Shown: positions 34,749 through 47,870, numbered from the stretch's first letter. The stretch: DNA of 64,000 nt from Ricinus communis (GCF_019578655.1 NC_063261.1:11416446-11480445); one strand, 5' to 3'. Numbers and translations: made by a program. Notes: generated from the sequence alone by a model not told the origin.

Positions 34749-36243
34749 TATGCACCTAAAAAGATCATAAAGCACTAAAAGAGCAGAAGTAGTACCATTT
34801 GATCCTGAAATCGAAAAGATTTTATAAACCTAATAGAAACAATAAGAAAGAACATATGGAAAACGAGAGGAATGCAGTTGTGGCAGCAGAGGAGAATATC
34901 CTTAGGCTTAGGGATCTCCAAAGGCCTAATATCAATACAAACCCGTCCTGCATTCAACTATCTATGAATGTTAGGAATTATGAGCTGAAGACTATTCACT
35001 TGATGATGCTACCACATTTTGAAGAGTTTGTACTGAAGACTTATTATCATTCATGTAGGAATTTTACTATGTGGTGCAGACTTTTCCTTTTGGGAATCTA
35101 AATGAAGTAGAGCTAAGGAAAAAGCGTTTTCCCTACTATATGAAGCAATCTGCTAGGACATGGTTGCTGAATTTTTCTAAAGGGTCCTTGACTATATGGG
35201 ATGAGGCGTATGGTGTCTTTATGTTGAAATACTATTAACTTGAGAAGACATTGGATTATAGAGCCAGAATTTGCAACTTCACTCAAAAGGTGGGAGAATC
35301 TTTTTATAATGCGTGGGGAAGATTTAAAGTTTATCTTATTCAATGCCTACATCATAATCTTCCTCTTACTCTTTTGGTTCAATTTTATTATGATGGATCG
35401 CTAATTGTCAAACTTTAATTGATACAGTTTGTGGTGGTTATTATGGAGATAAGACTGCCGAAGAAGTCGGGTGAATCTATGAGAATTTGGCAATTGATTC
35501 TCAGCAAGAGGCCATTAGAGAAAGGAGTAGAGTTTATGAGATTAATGCATAGAGTTATATAGGGTTTCAAGTAGCTGATTTGACTAAGCAAGTGAAGTTG
35601 TTGCTTAACAAGGAGACTTTCAATAGGGAGGTGTGTGCTTATTATGGTATGTATAAGCATATGGCCAATACATGCATGAATGTGAAGTTGTCAGTAGCTA
35701 CATATGATAGGGTCAATTAATGGGGACTTATGAGCAACCAAAGATTGATCCATTTGTAAACACTTACAATCCAGGACGGAGAAATCATCCAAATTTTTCT
35801 TAGGAGATTAAGAAGCTACAAAGCCAATAGGACAACCTCGGTCTCCATAATAGCGACTGAAATTACAACATCAACAACAAGCTCCTCAAGAGAAGAAACC
35901 ATCATTGGAAAATATGATGATGCAATATATGGCTTCACAAGATACTACATTGAAGAAACTTGATGCAAAGATTGATCAAGTTGTGCAGACCAATCAAGCA
36001 GCAATCCACAACCTAGAGTTGCAAGTAAGGCAATTAGCCAAGAAAATTACTGAACAAGGGCGAAGAAAACTACCTAGTGACACCGCAGTGAATCCCAAGG
36101 AAAGAGTTATGGCCATTACTTTGAGAAATGAAAGGGAATTACTTGAACCTAAGGTTGAGGAGAAGAAGGTAGTATTTGAAAAGAAAGCTAATGATAGAGA
36201 AAAGTCAAGTGAAGAAAAAGAACAAGAAAAGAAGAGCAACTAA
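34749..36243 (+). pseudogene. Athila-like gag
   Basis: Frames shift repeatedly. Recognisable parts in order: DPEIEK near the start (about 34800); an N-terminal region with NVRNYELKTIHL (about 34968); the capsid part with TLIDTVCGGYYGDKTAEEV (about 35414) and IYENLAIDSQQEAIRERSRV (about 35478); AYYGMYKHMANTC at about 35638 in place of the cysteine motif. An open 112-codon stretch 35905-36243 follows, with IHNLELQVRQLAKKI and AVNPKERVMAITLRNEREL, the standard Athila gag end, then a charged tail. Confidence 0.82.
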
Positions 36244-37330
36244 AAGGAAGAAAATGAATATGATTCTTCTTTGGTAAAGTCTTATATTCCACCAATCTCA
36301 TATCCACAAAGGCATAGAAAGAAAAATGATGAGAATAATTTTTAAGAATTTCTTAACAACTTCAAGAAAATCCATGTCAATATTCTTTTTGCTGAAGCTC
36401 TTGCTCAAATACCATCTTATGTCAAGTTCTTGTAGAAAATTATTTTCAACAAGAACAAGTTAAGAGGAATTCGCTAGTCTCATTGACATAGAAATACAGT
36501 ACAATCCAACAAAAGAAGTTGCCTCCTAAGCTGAAGGATATAAGGAGTTTTTTTATTCCTTGTTCTATTGGTGATATTAGTATTGAAAATTGCTTATGTG
36601 AATTAGGTGCTAGTATTAATTTGATACCTTTAGCACTTGTTAAAAACTTAGTATATCTGAAATGAAACCAACCACTATTTCATCGCAGCTTGCTGATAGA
36701 TCTGTTAAATATCCTATAGAGATAGTTGAGGATTTATTAGCAAAAGTGGAAAAGTTTTATTTGCCTGTTGATTTTCTTGCTTTGGATAAGGAAGATGAAG
36801 TAGATGTGTCTATCATCTTAGGTAGACCATTTTTAGCCACAGGAGGATTTTTAATAGATGTGCCAATTAGCAAGTTGATATTTAGGGCCGGGAGTGAAAA
36901 AGAAGAATTTGACATTATTAAATTGTTAAAGAAACCCTATGTAAATGATGTTTATTTTACAATTGATGTGATTTACCCTTTAGTAGAGATAGTTTTTAAA
37001 AATAAATCATATCAGGAACCATTAAAGGCATATCTAGCATTGAGCTTAAATGAGAGAAATGATAATGAGAAAATTGTTAAGTGTACTTTAAGGTTAAATG
37101 AGGAGGTGTTAAAACTAAGAAGCATAATTTGAGATCAGAGAATCTTGGTCAAGGGAAACCAAAATCGGATCACTTAATCAAAACATCACCTAAACCTGAA
37201 TTTAAACAACTCTCATCTCATCTTACATCTGAATTTTGGGTGTTAATGATACTTCTCCTGTATTTATTTCTACTTAACTATTACAGAAGAGAATAAGATG
37301 TTGAGGAAGAAAAAGAAAAGGAAGGCTAGT
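36244..37330 (+). pseudogene. Athila-like protease and start of RT
   Basis: The protease active-site segment reads CELGASINLIPLALV near 36599-36645. The usual Asp of D-L-G is replaced by Glu. After a frameshift, the open stretch 36662-37132 gives MKPTTISSQLADRSVKYPIE, FLALDKEDEVDVSIILGRPF and LATGGFLIDV, the family's C-terminal half with the ILGRPF loop. The following stretch to about 37320 still contains PVFISTITEENKMLR-like sequence, the beginning of RT. RT then stops abruptly and a 3'-region sequence begins. Confidence 0.8.
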
Positions 37331-38510
37331 TCTTGGGAATTTCAAAGAGTTGTTAGCAAGGTATGGAGGAAGAAGTTGAAAGAACCACCTTGAATAAAGA
37401 AAAGCTAGGCTTTGCTATGACTATAAACAAGCGCTTATTGGGAGCCAACCCAATTATGATTTGTTATTTTGAGTTTTATTTTCATAGATGATAGTTTATT
37501 AATTTTTTTTGTGTAATTTATAACGATAAGGCAAGATAATGGTGGTACACACTTCAACTTCAGTGAGAGTTTAACATTTAGTTACAGGTTTTTAACTATT
37601 TTGTGCGTTCAATTTTAGATTTTTCTTGGTTCATAATTGGGAACCTTGTGTACATATGCTATGAATATGAATGCATACCTTGTATTACTTTTCCATCATT
37701 TTCATTCTTGAATTTTAGCTTTAAAAAATCAAATGATGCCTCGCCCGATTCATGAACCAGCCTTAGGAAAGAAGAGTACAAACCGGTTCACGAATTGGTT
37801 GACACCCATACAAAAAATATATGTTATGTCATGAACTGGTCCATAGCGAGAAAGAAGAAATTACGATCTTGAATTGGTTCCTCCACTAGTTCTATGCAAT
37901 TATTGAACCAAAACCGGTTCTAAACGGGCTAGGTGAAATTAATTGATGTTTTCAGTGTTTTTAACCCTTTAGGACTTGTATTTTAAGTAGTTTAACAAGT
38001 TGTGTAATTTAATTATCTATTGCTATTTAATCTTTTTATTAAGTGTTTGATATTAGCAGCTATTTTTACTATTCTCCTATCACCATTTGAGCGGAAATGC
38101 ATTATCCAAATTGATGGTAATAAGCAATTAAGGAATGGAAATCACATGGGAAGTACTATCTTACTTTTTATTTTATTTTTTTATTTTTTTATTTTATTTT
38201 TCACATTGAGGATAATGTTTCAAATAAGTATAGGGGAATTTTAAGAATTTTTAGCTTTTATTCATGATTTTTTAGTTAATTTCTTTTTTGTTTAAATTCT
38301 AGGAGTCAATTACCAAATTTTGGGTAACTTAATTTCTTTGTTGATCCATGATTATAATGTTGTCATCAATTGAAAATCAAGATTGATTAGTATGATTAAT
38401 CTATGATTATCTAGCATGTAATTTGTATTTTTAATTCATTGCACGACACCTTGGGATTGTTAACATAGATAATTGATTATATTACAAGTTATTATTCTTT
38501 TATACCAACA
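37331..38510 (+). other. Displaced Athila 3' region between protease and RT
   Basis: Non-coding. It contains GGGAGCCAACCCAATTATG (about 37440), the counterpart of GGAGGCAACCCAATTTTAT at 40932 that follows the integrase. It continues in parallel with 40940-41100 (GATGATAGTTTATTAATT; TGTGCGTTCAATTTTAGAT). It also has a cluster of GAACCGGTTC-type palindromes (37750-37935) and a box TTGAGGATAATGTTTCAAAT...GTATAGGGGAATT (38200-38240) that normally lies near the 3' end of such elements. Confidence 0.7.
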
Positions 38511-39735
38511 AGGGCAATCACAGGATGGAGAGTAATCATAGATTATAGGAAGTTGAACAACTATACGCAAAGATCATTTTCCTTTGCCATTCATTTATCA
38601 AATGATAGAATGTTTGGCAGGTTATGCATAATATTGTTTTCTATATAGTTATTTAGGTTATAACCAGATTGCTATTGCTCCAGAGGACCAGGAAAAGCCC
38701 ACTAGTCCCTATGGTACTTTTGTATATCGTAGGATACCATTTGGGTTGTGTAATGCACCTGCTATCTTTCACCGTTGTATGATGTCAATATTTTGTAATA
38801 TGGTAGAAGATATTATTGAGATTTTTATGGATGATTTTTCTGTTTTTTTATTCTTCTTTTGATATGTGTTTAGCTAACTCGGATAAAATTTTGCAGAGAT
38901 GTGAAGAAACTAATCTAGTGCTAAATTGGAAAAAGTATCATTTTATGGTACAAGTAGGAATTGTATTAGGCTATTAAATCTCAAAAAAAGACATTGAGGT
39001 AGATAGGACAAAGATTGAAGTGATTGAAAAATCATCCCCACCTATTCAAAAACTTCAAAAGCATTATGTGCTTTGCTTGTTAAAGATACTACTTTTATCT
39101 TTGATGAGGCTTGTCTCGAAGCTTATAAAAGAAAGCTTTGATATCTGCACCTATAATAGCAACCCCTGATTGCATCTTACCCTTTGAACTTATGCATGAT
39201 ACAAGTGATTTTGCATTAGGAGTTATTCTAGAATAAAGAAAAGATAATAGATTGTGTGTTATTTATTAGGCGAGCAAAGTTTGAATGATGCTCAACTTAA
39301 TTATATTACTATTGAGAAGGAGTTATTAGCTGTGTTTTATGCTTTTCACAAATTCTATTCTTATCTTATAGGTTCCAAGACTATAGTTTATACGGATCAC
39401 TAGGTAATTAAGTATCTCCCTCTTAAGAAGGATGCTAAACCAAGACTAATTCGCTGGGTAATTTTATTGCAGGAATTTGATTTTGAGATTTGTGATAAGA
39501 AGGGATGTGAGAATGTGGTGGCATATCACTTATCAAGACTAGTGATGGATAGTGACGATAATGATGAGGAGGTTATTAATGATAAGTTCCCGGATGAGAA
39601 GTTATGGGCAGTAAAAGATTTTTTTACACCATGGTTTACCGATATTAGTAACTATCTAGTGTCGAATATTTCAACACAGGATTTGAATCGTCATCAAAGG
39701 AAGAGATTCCTGTTGGAAGTCATGTATTATATGTA
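38511..39735 (+). pseudogene. Athila-like RT and RNase H
   Basis: RT resumes at GWRVIIDYRKLNNYT (about 38533). The finger/palm motifs are split by frameshifts but legible: QIAIAPEDQ-like sequence near 38670, a PFGLCNAPA-type block near 38745, and the catalytic segment FMDD near 38823. RNase H follows: LNDAQLNYITIEKELLAVFY (about 39282), SYLIGSKTIVYTDH (about 39360), and [20 protein letters not shown] with [15 protein letters not shown] in the open stretch 39467-39736. FMDD is the usual Athila active-site form. Confidence 0.85.
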
Positions 39736-40885
39736 GGAAGATCCATTGGTTTTTAGGAGATTTACAGACCAAATAATGAGATATATCCTAAAAGAAGAAA
39801 TGGAGCAGGTAATTCACCATTGGTACTCTTCCCTATATAGTAGACATCATAAAGTTGACAAAATAACGACAAAAATGCTTCAAAGTGACTTTTATTGACC
39901 GCCAACTTTATTGAAAGATGCCAGGAGTTTTTTGTATGGCTTGTTACAGGTGTCAGAGAATAGGAAACATGGGAAAGAAGAATGAAATGCCCCAACAAAG
40001 CATCCTTAAGGTTGAGATGTTTGACTTATGGGGGTTGAACTTCATAGGACCTTTCCTAACATCACTTGGTAACCAATGCATTCTTGTAGCGGTTGATTAT
40101 GTTTCCAAATGGGTAGAAGCAATAGCATTGCCAAATAACACTACTAAAAGTGTAGTGAGGTTCGTAACAAATAATATCTTTTGTTGTTTTGGTGTTCCTA
40201 GAGTGATAATTAGTGATAATGGAGTTCACTTTCAGAATGCTCAATTGAAGTCTCTACTAAGTAAGTTTAGATGTAACCATAAAACAGGCACAACATATCA
40301 ACCCTAGATTAGTGCTCAAGTGGAGATATTCAATAAAGAGATTGAGCAAATTTTGGAAAAGACGGTTAATTCTTCAAGAAAAGATTGGGCAATGAAGTTG
40401 GATGTCGCATTATGGACATATAGAACAGCATACAAGACACCTCTAAGAATGTCACCATATATATGTCATTTGCCTTTGGAACTGGAACATCATGCATATT
40501 GGTAATCAAGAAGTTAAATTATGAATTTAAAAATGCAGGTGAGAAAAGACTGCTAAGATTGAATGAACTTGATAAAATAAGGCTTCACCCTTATAACAAC
40601 GCATGCATTTACAAGAAGCGTACAAAGGCGTGACATGATAAAAGAATTACTAGGAGAAAGTTTCTTATTGCTAAAAAAGTTTTACTCTTTAATTCTCGTT
40701 TTAAACCATTTCCAAGTAAATTGAAGTCTAGATGGTCTGAACCCTTCAAGATCACCAAAGGGCATCTATATGGTGCCATAAGGATTCAAAGAGAGGAAGG
40801 GAACCTATTTATGGTGAATAGTTAGCAATTGAAGCATTACCTTGAAGGAGAAGCTGTGGCTGCAACTCATAAAATATCCTTTGCC
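39736..40885 (+). pseudogene. Athila-like integrase
   Basis: The zinc region is broken but shows ACYRCQRIGN at about 39934. The open stretch 39918-40307 has LWGLNFIGPF (first catalytic Asp replaced by Asn), ILVAVDYVSKWVEAIALPNN and VIISDNGVHF (second Asp present). The third acid is at [14 protein letters not shown] (about 40316-40357) in the next stretch, after a stop where Gln is expected. The C-terminal part reads NSRFKPFPSKLKSRW (about 40692) and VNSQLKHY-like sequence to about 40850. The GGAGGCAACCC box follows at 40932. Confidence 0.85.
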
Positions 40886-41388
40886 AACTAAGACAAGTGG
40901 CATAATGTCTAGCTAAAGAGAATGATTTAAGTGCTCATTAGGAGGCAACCCAATTTTATTTTATTATTTTGCTTTGATTTCAATTTTATAGATGTTAGTT
41001 TAATTAGTTCTTGTATATTTTGTAGGGACAAAAAAAGTTATGATGGTGCATTCTTTGGGATTTAAAGGAGTTCACAATTGGTGACAGGTTTGAATGAATT
41101 GTGCGCTGACTTTTAGATGTGCATGATAGAGTAATTTCATTAGTGATTCAATTAGTTGTTTATGTTATTTTTACATCAAGGTAACGCGCACACACATTCG
41201 GGTTTTATTGAGATATTAAAATGTAGTGAAATTGATTATACTGATTTTTCTTGGTTATGAATTAGTTGACAGTTATGAGACTGTTTCCAAGATTTCTTGT
41301 TATCTTAATCATCCGAGTAAGATCTTATATTAGTAGTTATGTATTGTCATTATTTAAGGACAATTAACAATTTAAGTATGAGAAAATT
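40886..41388 (+). other. Athila-like 3' region and primer tract
   Basis: Non-coding. It begins just before GGAGGCAACCCAATTTTAT (40932) and ends with AAGGACAATTAACAATTTAAG...TATGAGAAAATT (41357-41388), a weak polypurine tract directly before the 3' LTR. Confidence 0.6.
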
Positions 41389-42717
41389 TGATAACTCTAA
41401 ATTATAAGTATATTTTCGCTGTTTTATTGAGTGTTTATTGGTGTTATACTTATAATTTATATGATTTAGTTATTGAATTGTGATTTGTGTGTTTTCAAGA
41501 TATTTTAGCAATTTTGAGCAAATCTAAAGCCTTTCGGGTGGATAAATGACTCTTGGATCGGTATTGAAGAAAATTAGAAGTTAGACTGGTGGTTCGAGCT
41601 ATGGAAAAGAGGTTTTATATTGACTTGGTTCTTTAACCGGTTCAGAGGAAACAAGTGGGCTAGAACTTGTCATAGAACTGGATGAACTTTGAAGAATTTA
41701 TGAAGATCTATTGTGACTTGAACCAGTTCTAGTATAAATATAGAGGAAATGCTGGTTAAAGGACCGATCCAAGTTAAGATTTGAGCTGGTTCATTATTGT
41801 GAACCGGTTCAAAAAATTTTGATGCCTAAGGCCAATCGTAGGATCGGTTGACCACAAGAAAAGGATTCTGTGACAGGTTTTATTACTGAGCTTAGTATTT
41901 TTAGAAGGAGATCTAACTATGACCTAGACACTATACATACTTCCTAATGTCTTATTTCGAGGGAGTAACTCAGTCTGGAGAGTTAAACTCTATTTTAAAG
42001 GGAGATTTGAGATTGGACTACGAGATTTAAGAAGGCTTTCTAACTTTTGAAAATCAAATCAGTATGCTTTCTTTAGTTTTTCTTTTTTTTTTATTATTTT
42101 ATATTGATGGATAACTAAACTCTCATTTTAGAGAGAAGGATGTGATCTTTTGGTTTTGATTATGGATTAAATATAGTGTTCTTTGATTCTTGATCTATTC
42201 TTTTATTATGATTGAGAATTTGTGATTAGCCACCATAGTATTTTTATATTAGGATTTGTATGATGAACTTAAAAAAGAAATACAAATCTAGATCTAGAAG
42301 ACTAAACATAATAAATTAGGTAAAAATATATCTTTTTTATTGTGATACAAGAATTGTTGCTTGTTAGGTGTAGTTGAGTAATTTTTAAGAATTGGCAATC
42401 TCTTAGTTAGATACAAGTTAATTGCTTGAAAGGGAATTGACATATATTGGCAATAATTGTATTCAAGAATGAACTCTAGAATTAGATGTCCATGATTAAT
42501 CCCATTAAAGGAATCTGGGTCTCTAGTATTCTGAATCTAATAATTAATCTATTTATTTATTCTCTTTAGTCTTTGATAGTTTTCACTATAAACTTTACAA
42601 ATTGCTTTCATACACTTCTTAGACAATCATTAGATCTTATCCCGTGGAATCGATCTTGATTCATAATCATATACTATAGTTGCTATGTGTACTTGGAGGT
42701 TCATAAATTAGTTATCA
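41389..42717 (+). repeat. 3' LTR of Athila-like element (1,329 bp)
   Basis: Ends TGATAACT and AGTTATCA are a perfect 8-bp inverted pair. It contains a cluster of GAACCGGTTC-type palindromes (about 41630-41850). The final part matches the truncated 5' LTR at 34254-34617. Immediately outside, copia gag sequence begins (CTAGGCCAAACTTTATGAAC). Confidence 0.85.
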
Positions 42718-43530
42718 GCTCACTAGGCCAAACTTTATGAACTGGCTCAACAACTTGAGAATTATTCTCAGATATAAAAGGATTATATTTTGGATACTTA
42801 TGTCTTTTCTATTAGAAGAGGTAAGTGAAGATGAAAGAGATACTCTAGACAAGTGGAAAAATGATGATGCCCAAGCTACCTGCTATATCATGCATATATG
42901 AATTTAGGACTCCAAAGGCAACATGATAAGAAGAAGGGAGCTACAAATATAATTTTTCATCTAAAAGAATTATATGATGAGACAAGCAAGATCGCTAGAT
43001 ATAAGATATCTAAGCAGACCACTAGACATAAGAAATCTAAGCAGTTATTTGAGGGTGCTGATGTTGGGGCTCATGTTCTTGAGATGATTAGTTACATTGA
43101 GGAACTTGAGAACAACAACTTTAGCATGGATGGGGATCTACAAAAGGATTTGATTCTTTAGTCCCTTTTAGAATCATTCTTGTAGTTCATTATGAACTTT
43201 CACATGAACAAGATAGAGTGCTCTCCTCTTGAGCTTCTAAATATGCTAACCACAATATTTGAAGCTATAAAGGGAAAGGGTAAGGAGAGCACTCTACAAA
43301 AGGAAAAGAAAAACAATTAGGGAAAGGGCATTATTTCTCACCTAAAGTCTTTTGGAGGAGTAAAGCACAAAAGCAAGGCTAAAGCAAATGGCAAAGGAAA
43401 GTATTTCTTTTGCAATAAAAAATATCATTAGAAGAGAAGTTATGCATAATATCTCGAGTCCTTAAAGGTCAAGAGTAAGTGAAAGGATGTACTTTCAGAA
43501 GGTATGCATTTCTCTTACTTTACAAATTCT
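42718..43530 (+). pseudogene. Copia element 2 gag
   Basis: Reading starts inside the domain at LTGPNFMNWLNNLRI-like codons (about 42720). The open stretch 42898-43161 holds MNLGLQRQHDKKKGATNIIF, ARYKISKQ, and the MISYIEELENN segment typical of one copia gag group. Later pieces: MNKIECSPLELLNML (about 43204) and a degenerate zinc knuckle beginning YFFCNKKYH (about 43402). There are multiple stops. Confidence 0.78.
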
Positions 43531-44770
43531 TCTTATTACTCATAATCTTCTTGGATTTTAGATTTAGGTGCTTATCTAATATATGTTCATATATGTAGAA
43601 TTTGGGAAGTAGCAGATTTATTAAGATGAATGAGATGGCCTTGAAGGCTGGAAATGGGAAATAATTGTTGCCAAAGCTTTCAGATATACATCTATTAGCT
43701 TGCCCTCTTATTAATCTTTAATTTGGACAATTGTCTTGTTATTTCAAATGCCTGCAGAACCATTATTTATATTTCTAGTTTGATTGGAAAAGATTATGTT
43801 TCTACATTTACGAATAATATTTGCAATGTTCATTTCTGAAATGAATTGGTTGGTATTATTTGCAATCGAATGATAAGAAACAAATTAATGAAAGTTTAGT
43901 TATGATAGGACAATATTGCAAAAGATAGGATTAACAAGTTAGCTAGTTTGGACATGTTGAGCCCCATAGATTTAAACCCAATTTGAACTTGTAAGTCTTG
44001 TCTTGAAAGTAAAAGGACAAGGATTCCATTTGTTGGACAAAAGAAAAAGGCCAAAGATATTTTAATCTTATACATAGTGATATATATGGGCCATTTAGTA
44101 TAATAACTAGAGGAGGATAGTTATACTTTATAACCTTTACTAATGATTATTCACAGTATGGTTATGTAAACTAACGAAACACAAGCATGTATTTTTTGAA
44201 AAGTTCAAAGAAGCTAAATAGAAAAAAATAGAAAAAAAAGTATTAAGGTCTTAGATCATATCGAGGAGGAGAATACTTGAGTACTGAATTTAGTGAATTT
44301 TTTAAAGACCAAGGAATAATTTCACAATTGACACCTCTAAGAACGCCATAGTTAAATGGTACTTTGAAAAGGCGAAATAGTTAACCTCCCCAATTCATTT
44401 TGGGGGTATCCTTTAGAGATAGCTTCTTATGCTCTTAATAGAGTTCCTTCTAAAGTTGTCCCTACTACTCCATATGAGATGTGGATTGGTAGGACTACAA
44501 GTCTTAAGCACATTAAGATTTAGGATTGTTGGGCTTATATCAAGAAGCTTAAAATAAGCAAATTAAAAGAGAAATATGTTAAGGGAAGGTATGCCGAATA
44601 TCTAAAGGAAACTATTCGATATTATTTCTATTTACCTAATGAACAAAGAGTTGGTATCGATTAAGATGCCATTTTTCTTCAGAAAGAGTTTATTCAAGAT
44701 AGATGCATGAGTAGAAAACTGGAACTTGATGAAATATTAAATGAACAACAAGCTGAGGCGCACTTGCCTA
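43531..44770 (+). pseudogene. Copia element 2 protease and integrase
   Basis: Protease: SWILDLGAYLIYVHIC at about 43550, where the active-site D-T/S-G reads D-L-G. Integrase zinc region: AKDRINKLASLDMLSPIDL (about 43919) and CKSCLESKRTRIPFVGQKK (about 43990-44045). The core has YFITFTNDYS-like sequence (about 44130), then RGGEYLSTEF (about 44260) and, after frameshifts, YALNRVPSKVVPTTPYEMW (about 44420-44480). The conserved tail is traceable to about 44720. Not functional. Confidence 0.8.
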
Positions 44771-46390
44771 ATGACGATCCGATGTCTATTGATACTATGA
44801 ACACACAAGAATCACGTACGTTAAGCACCACAAAGCTTAAATCTTTTGTATGAGCATGTGCAAGAGTTATTCATTCATGTAGAAGATTGTCATTTATATA
44901 ACCCTACTACTTGTGAGGAAGCTATATCAAATATAAACTCTTCAAAATGGTTGGAGGCCATGAACTTTAAAATAGATTCTATGTATCAGAATCAAGTTTG
45001 GAAACTTGTAAATGCACAAAAAGGTGTAGTACCTATTGGAAATAAATGGATACATAAGAGAAAAATTAGTTCAGATGGAAAGATTCAGACCTTCAAAGGC
45101 AAGTTGGTGGTGAAAGGGTGTAGTTAAAGATATTGACCATGAGAAAACTTTCTCACTGGTAGTCATATTGAAATCCATTAGAATTTTATTGGCATTGTTG
45201 CATATTATGATTATGAGGTCTAGCAAATGGTTGTCAAGATTTCCTTCTTTAATGGATAAATTAAGAAAGATATTTATATGGAACAACCCAAAGTCTTTGA
45301 ATCAAAAGGTGGGTCTCATAAAGTGTACAATTGTAAGAGATCTATTTATGGTCTTAAGCAAGCCTCAAGGAGTTGGAATCATCATTTTGATTAAGCAATA
45401 AAATCTTTTCACTTTAACAAAAATGATGATTAACCTTGTATTTGCAAGAAGATTAATAGCAACACAATCACTTTTCTAGTCTTATATGTAGATGATATTT
45501 TATTGATAAACAATGACATCAGTGCTCACATCAGTCAATGTTTAGTTATCTAGTACTTTCTTTATAAAAGATTTAGGAAAATTAACTTATATTCTTGGAA
45601 TTTTGGTCTATAGGGATAGAGCAAAAAAGACTACAGGTTTATTCCAAGATCTATATTTAGAGAAGATATTGAAGAGGTTCAATATTGTAAGGAGGAACTT
45701 TTATCAATTAGGCATGGTATTCATCTTTCCAAAGGGATGTCTCCAAAGATACCTAAAGGAAGACAAATAAGGGCCAAAGTCCCATATGCTTCAACTATTG
45801 GGAGCTGAATGTATATGTTATGTACAAGGCAGGATATTGCTCATGCTATTAGTTTGACTAGCAGGTCTCAGTCCAACCTTGAAAAAGTTTGACTAGATAT
45901 CAATCAAATATATTCTTAAGTACTTGAGAAGAACAAAGGATTTAGTTTTAATCGATGGAGAGGGTAACTTGAATCTAGAAGGCTTTATTGATTCTGATTT
46001 CTAATCAAATGAGAATGATAAAAGTCTATTTCAGGCTATGTGTTTATTAATGGAGGAGTTGTAAGCTATAAGAGTTCCAAGCAAGAAACCACAACTGACT
46101 CCACTATAGAGGCAGAGTATATTACAACATCAAATATAACAAGGGAAGCTGTTTGGATTAAGAAGTTCATTTCAGACCTATAAGTGGTTCCAACCATTTT
46201 ATCTAGAGTACCTACTGTGATAATAATTGGACTATAGCTTAAGCCAAGGAACCAAGGTCTCATAAGAAATCCAAACACAGGCGATATCATATCATTCGAG
46301 AGATTGTTGGGAGAGGATATGTCTCTCCATAGAAAATAGCATTAGTTAAGAATTAGCTGAGCTGCTTACAAAGCCAATAACTTACAACAA
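44771..46390 (+). pseudogene. Copia element 2 RT and RNase H
   Basis: RT opens with CEEAISNINSSKWLEAMNFK (open stretch 44846-45127), then QNQVWKLV and GNKWIHKRKISSDGKIQTFK. After breaks come MVVKISFFNG (about 45230), YGLKQASRSW (about 45348) and the catalytic YVDDILLI (about 45487). RNase H retains SSKQETTTDSTIEAEYI (about 46074-46125), EAVWIKKFI, and broken pieces to LLTKPI near 46370. The order and the YVDD form match copia. Confidence 0.85.
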
Positions 46391-47870
46391 CTAGATTGCC
46401 ACTTAGAGATGATGGAACTTTGATACTGTAGAGATTGGTTCTAGTAGAAATTATTAGTGATGTATCATCAATATTTGAAACAAGTTTATTTGTCCAACAT
46501 TTGTTGATTTAATGGCAGTTCATAAATATATTTACTTAATTCTTTGCATTATATTTTAATTGATGAGTCCAATATTATTAGATGCAAAATTCATTCTCAA
46601 GTAGTAGAAAATATGAGCGATAAATACCTTAGCACTAATATTATAAATAGGATTTCCTATTGTAGGATTTTTGATTGGACATCACTAATCTGGAGGATTG
46701 GTTAATTATTTGTCATCCATGATTAGTATGAGATACAAATGATAATAGAATGGTGAATCTAATGCCATTCAGTATCTCATACTGAAACAAATAATAAGGA
46801 ATACTTGTGTGACAAGTGTTCTAAACAGTGACACATTTGATAATAAATTATATAAAATTTACTTCTTATCAATAATTTATTATGAGATCTAAATGGTATA
46901 TCATGAAATTATTTTTCATCATTATCTAGACAGTCATGAAATATTGTTAGGTGTCACTAATGACTTATGAGAATTTTAAAGATATTAAGGGAATACCACT
47001 TAAGAGTGATTATGAAATGTCATAATGTTTCTCATTACTAGCTTAATATTGAACCTAGAGAGTTACACACAATAAGAAAAATAAAAGCAGCTTATAAGTT
47101 GGACTTGTATAACCTGCAAAGCGTTAGCACCCTTGAAGTCTAAATAACTAAGAGAATATGATGTAATCTCAATTTAAGTATTAAGAGTTATAATTAAGGA
47201 GTCCAAAAATGATATATATATTTTGTAGCTATACTTGATTGAAACTTTAATTGAAAAGTAAAACCGATTGTAGTGTAAGTGGAAAATTGTTAATATGCTC
47301 TAGAATTAATTATACTTTATTTAATAAGTTAAATCAAATAATTTATATATATGAAGGAGTTTTATTTACCTTTTATATATTAATTATTTAAATAATAAAT
47401 TTATTATTTAATAATTAATATTAGAATTTTATTTTAATATATATATATATAGGAAAATTATTTTCATTACAACAAAGACTCTTTTAAAAAAAGAATGTAG
47501 TTTGGTATTGGAGAAGAAAGTAAATATAAGATCTTGTTCTCTAGCTTTTGAGAAAGGGTTTGGCAAACAAAACAAAAAAAAGATAAGATCTCTATACTAT
47601 TACTCTATGTGGACAGACTAGAGGCTCAGTTGGAGAGCTAGAAAGTGAGAAAAGCCAGAACAGTAATCTCATTGGATTTTTGTGCTCCAGCAAATAATCT
47701 TAATTACTTCAAGATAGAATTAGTCACTTAGTTATGTGAAACGCAGTATGATCTAATATAAACAAGAGTTTTGGAATGCTATGTGTTTAGACTTTTAAAT
47801 CTTAAACAGTTTTGATTTAAATTTTATTCTATTGCACTATTATTAATAGTTAATTGACATTTTTCTAACA
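46391..47870 (+). repeat. Probable 3' LTR of copia element 2
   Basis: AT-rich and non-coding, with an LTR-like end TTTTCTAACA at 47861-47870 and a GTTACACACAATAAGAAAAA block near 47055 of the kind seen close to the ends of copia LTRs. The start could not be fixed, since no clear TGTTAG follows the RNase H end. Confidence 0.45.

Larger units (their letters stand above)
34254..42717 (+). mobile_element. Athila-like Ty3/gypsy element, chimeric and decayed
   Basis: Truncated 5' LTR, degenerate tRNA-Asp-type PBS, gag, protease, a displaced 3' region, RT-RNase H, integrase, 3' region, full 3' LTR. It sits between a Tat fragment (left) and the gag of a copia element (right). The downstream flank begins GCTCACTAGG; no target duplication can be checked because the 5' end is truncated. 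Confidence 0.85.
42718..47870 (+). mobile_element. Ty1/copia element 2, 5' end missing
   Basis: gag, protease, integrase, RT and RNase H in copia order on the plus strand, followed by an AT-rich LTR-like stretch ending TTTTCTAACA at 47861-47870. The 5' LTR, PBS and the first codons of gag are lost at the Athila LTR boundary (42717). It is a different lineage from copia element 1 (a gag of the EPELQRQ type). Confidence 0.78.

Noticed and set aside
37750..37935. GAACCGGTTC repeats considered as a separate CRISPR-like or satellite array
   Set aside because: Spacing is irregular, units are imperfect palindromes, and they occur in Athila-type LTR and 3' regions; eukaryotic context excludes CRISPR.
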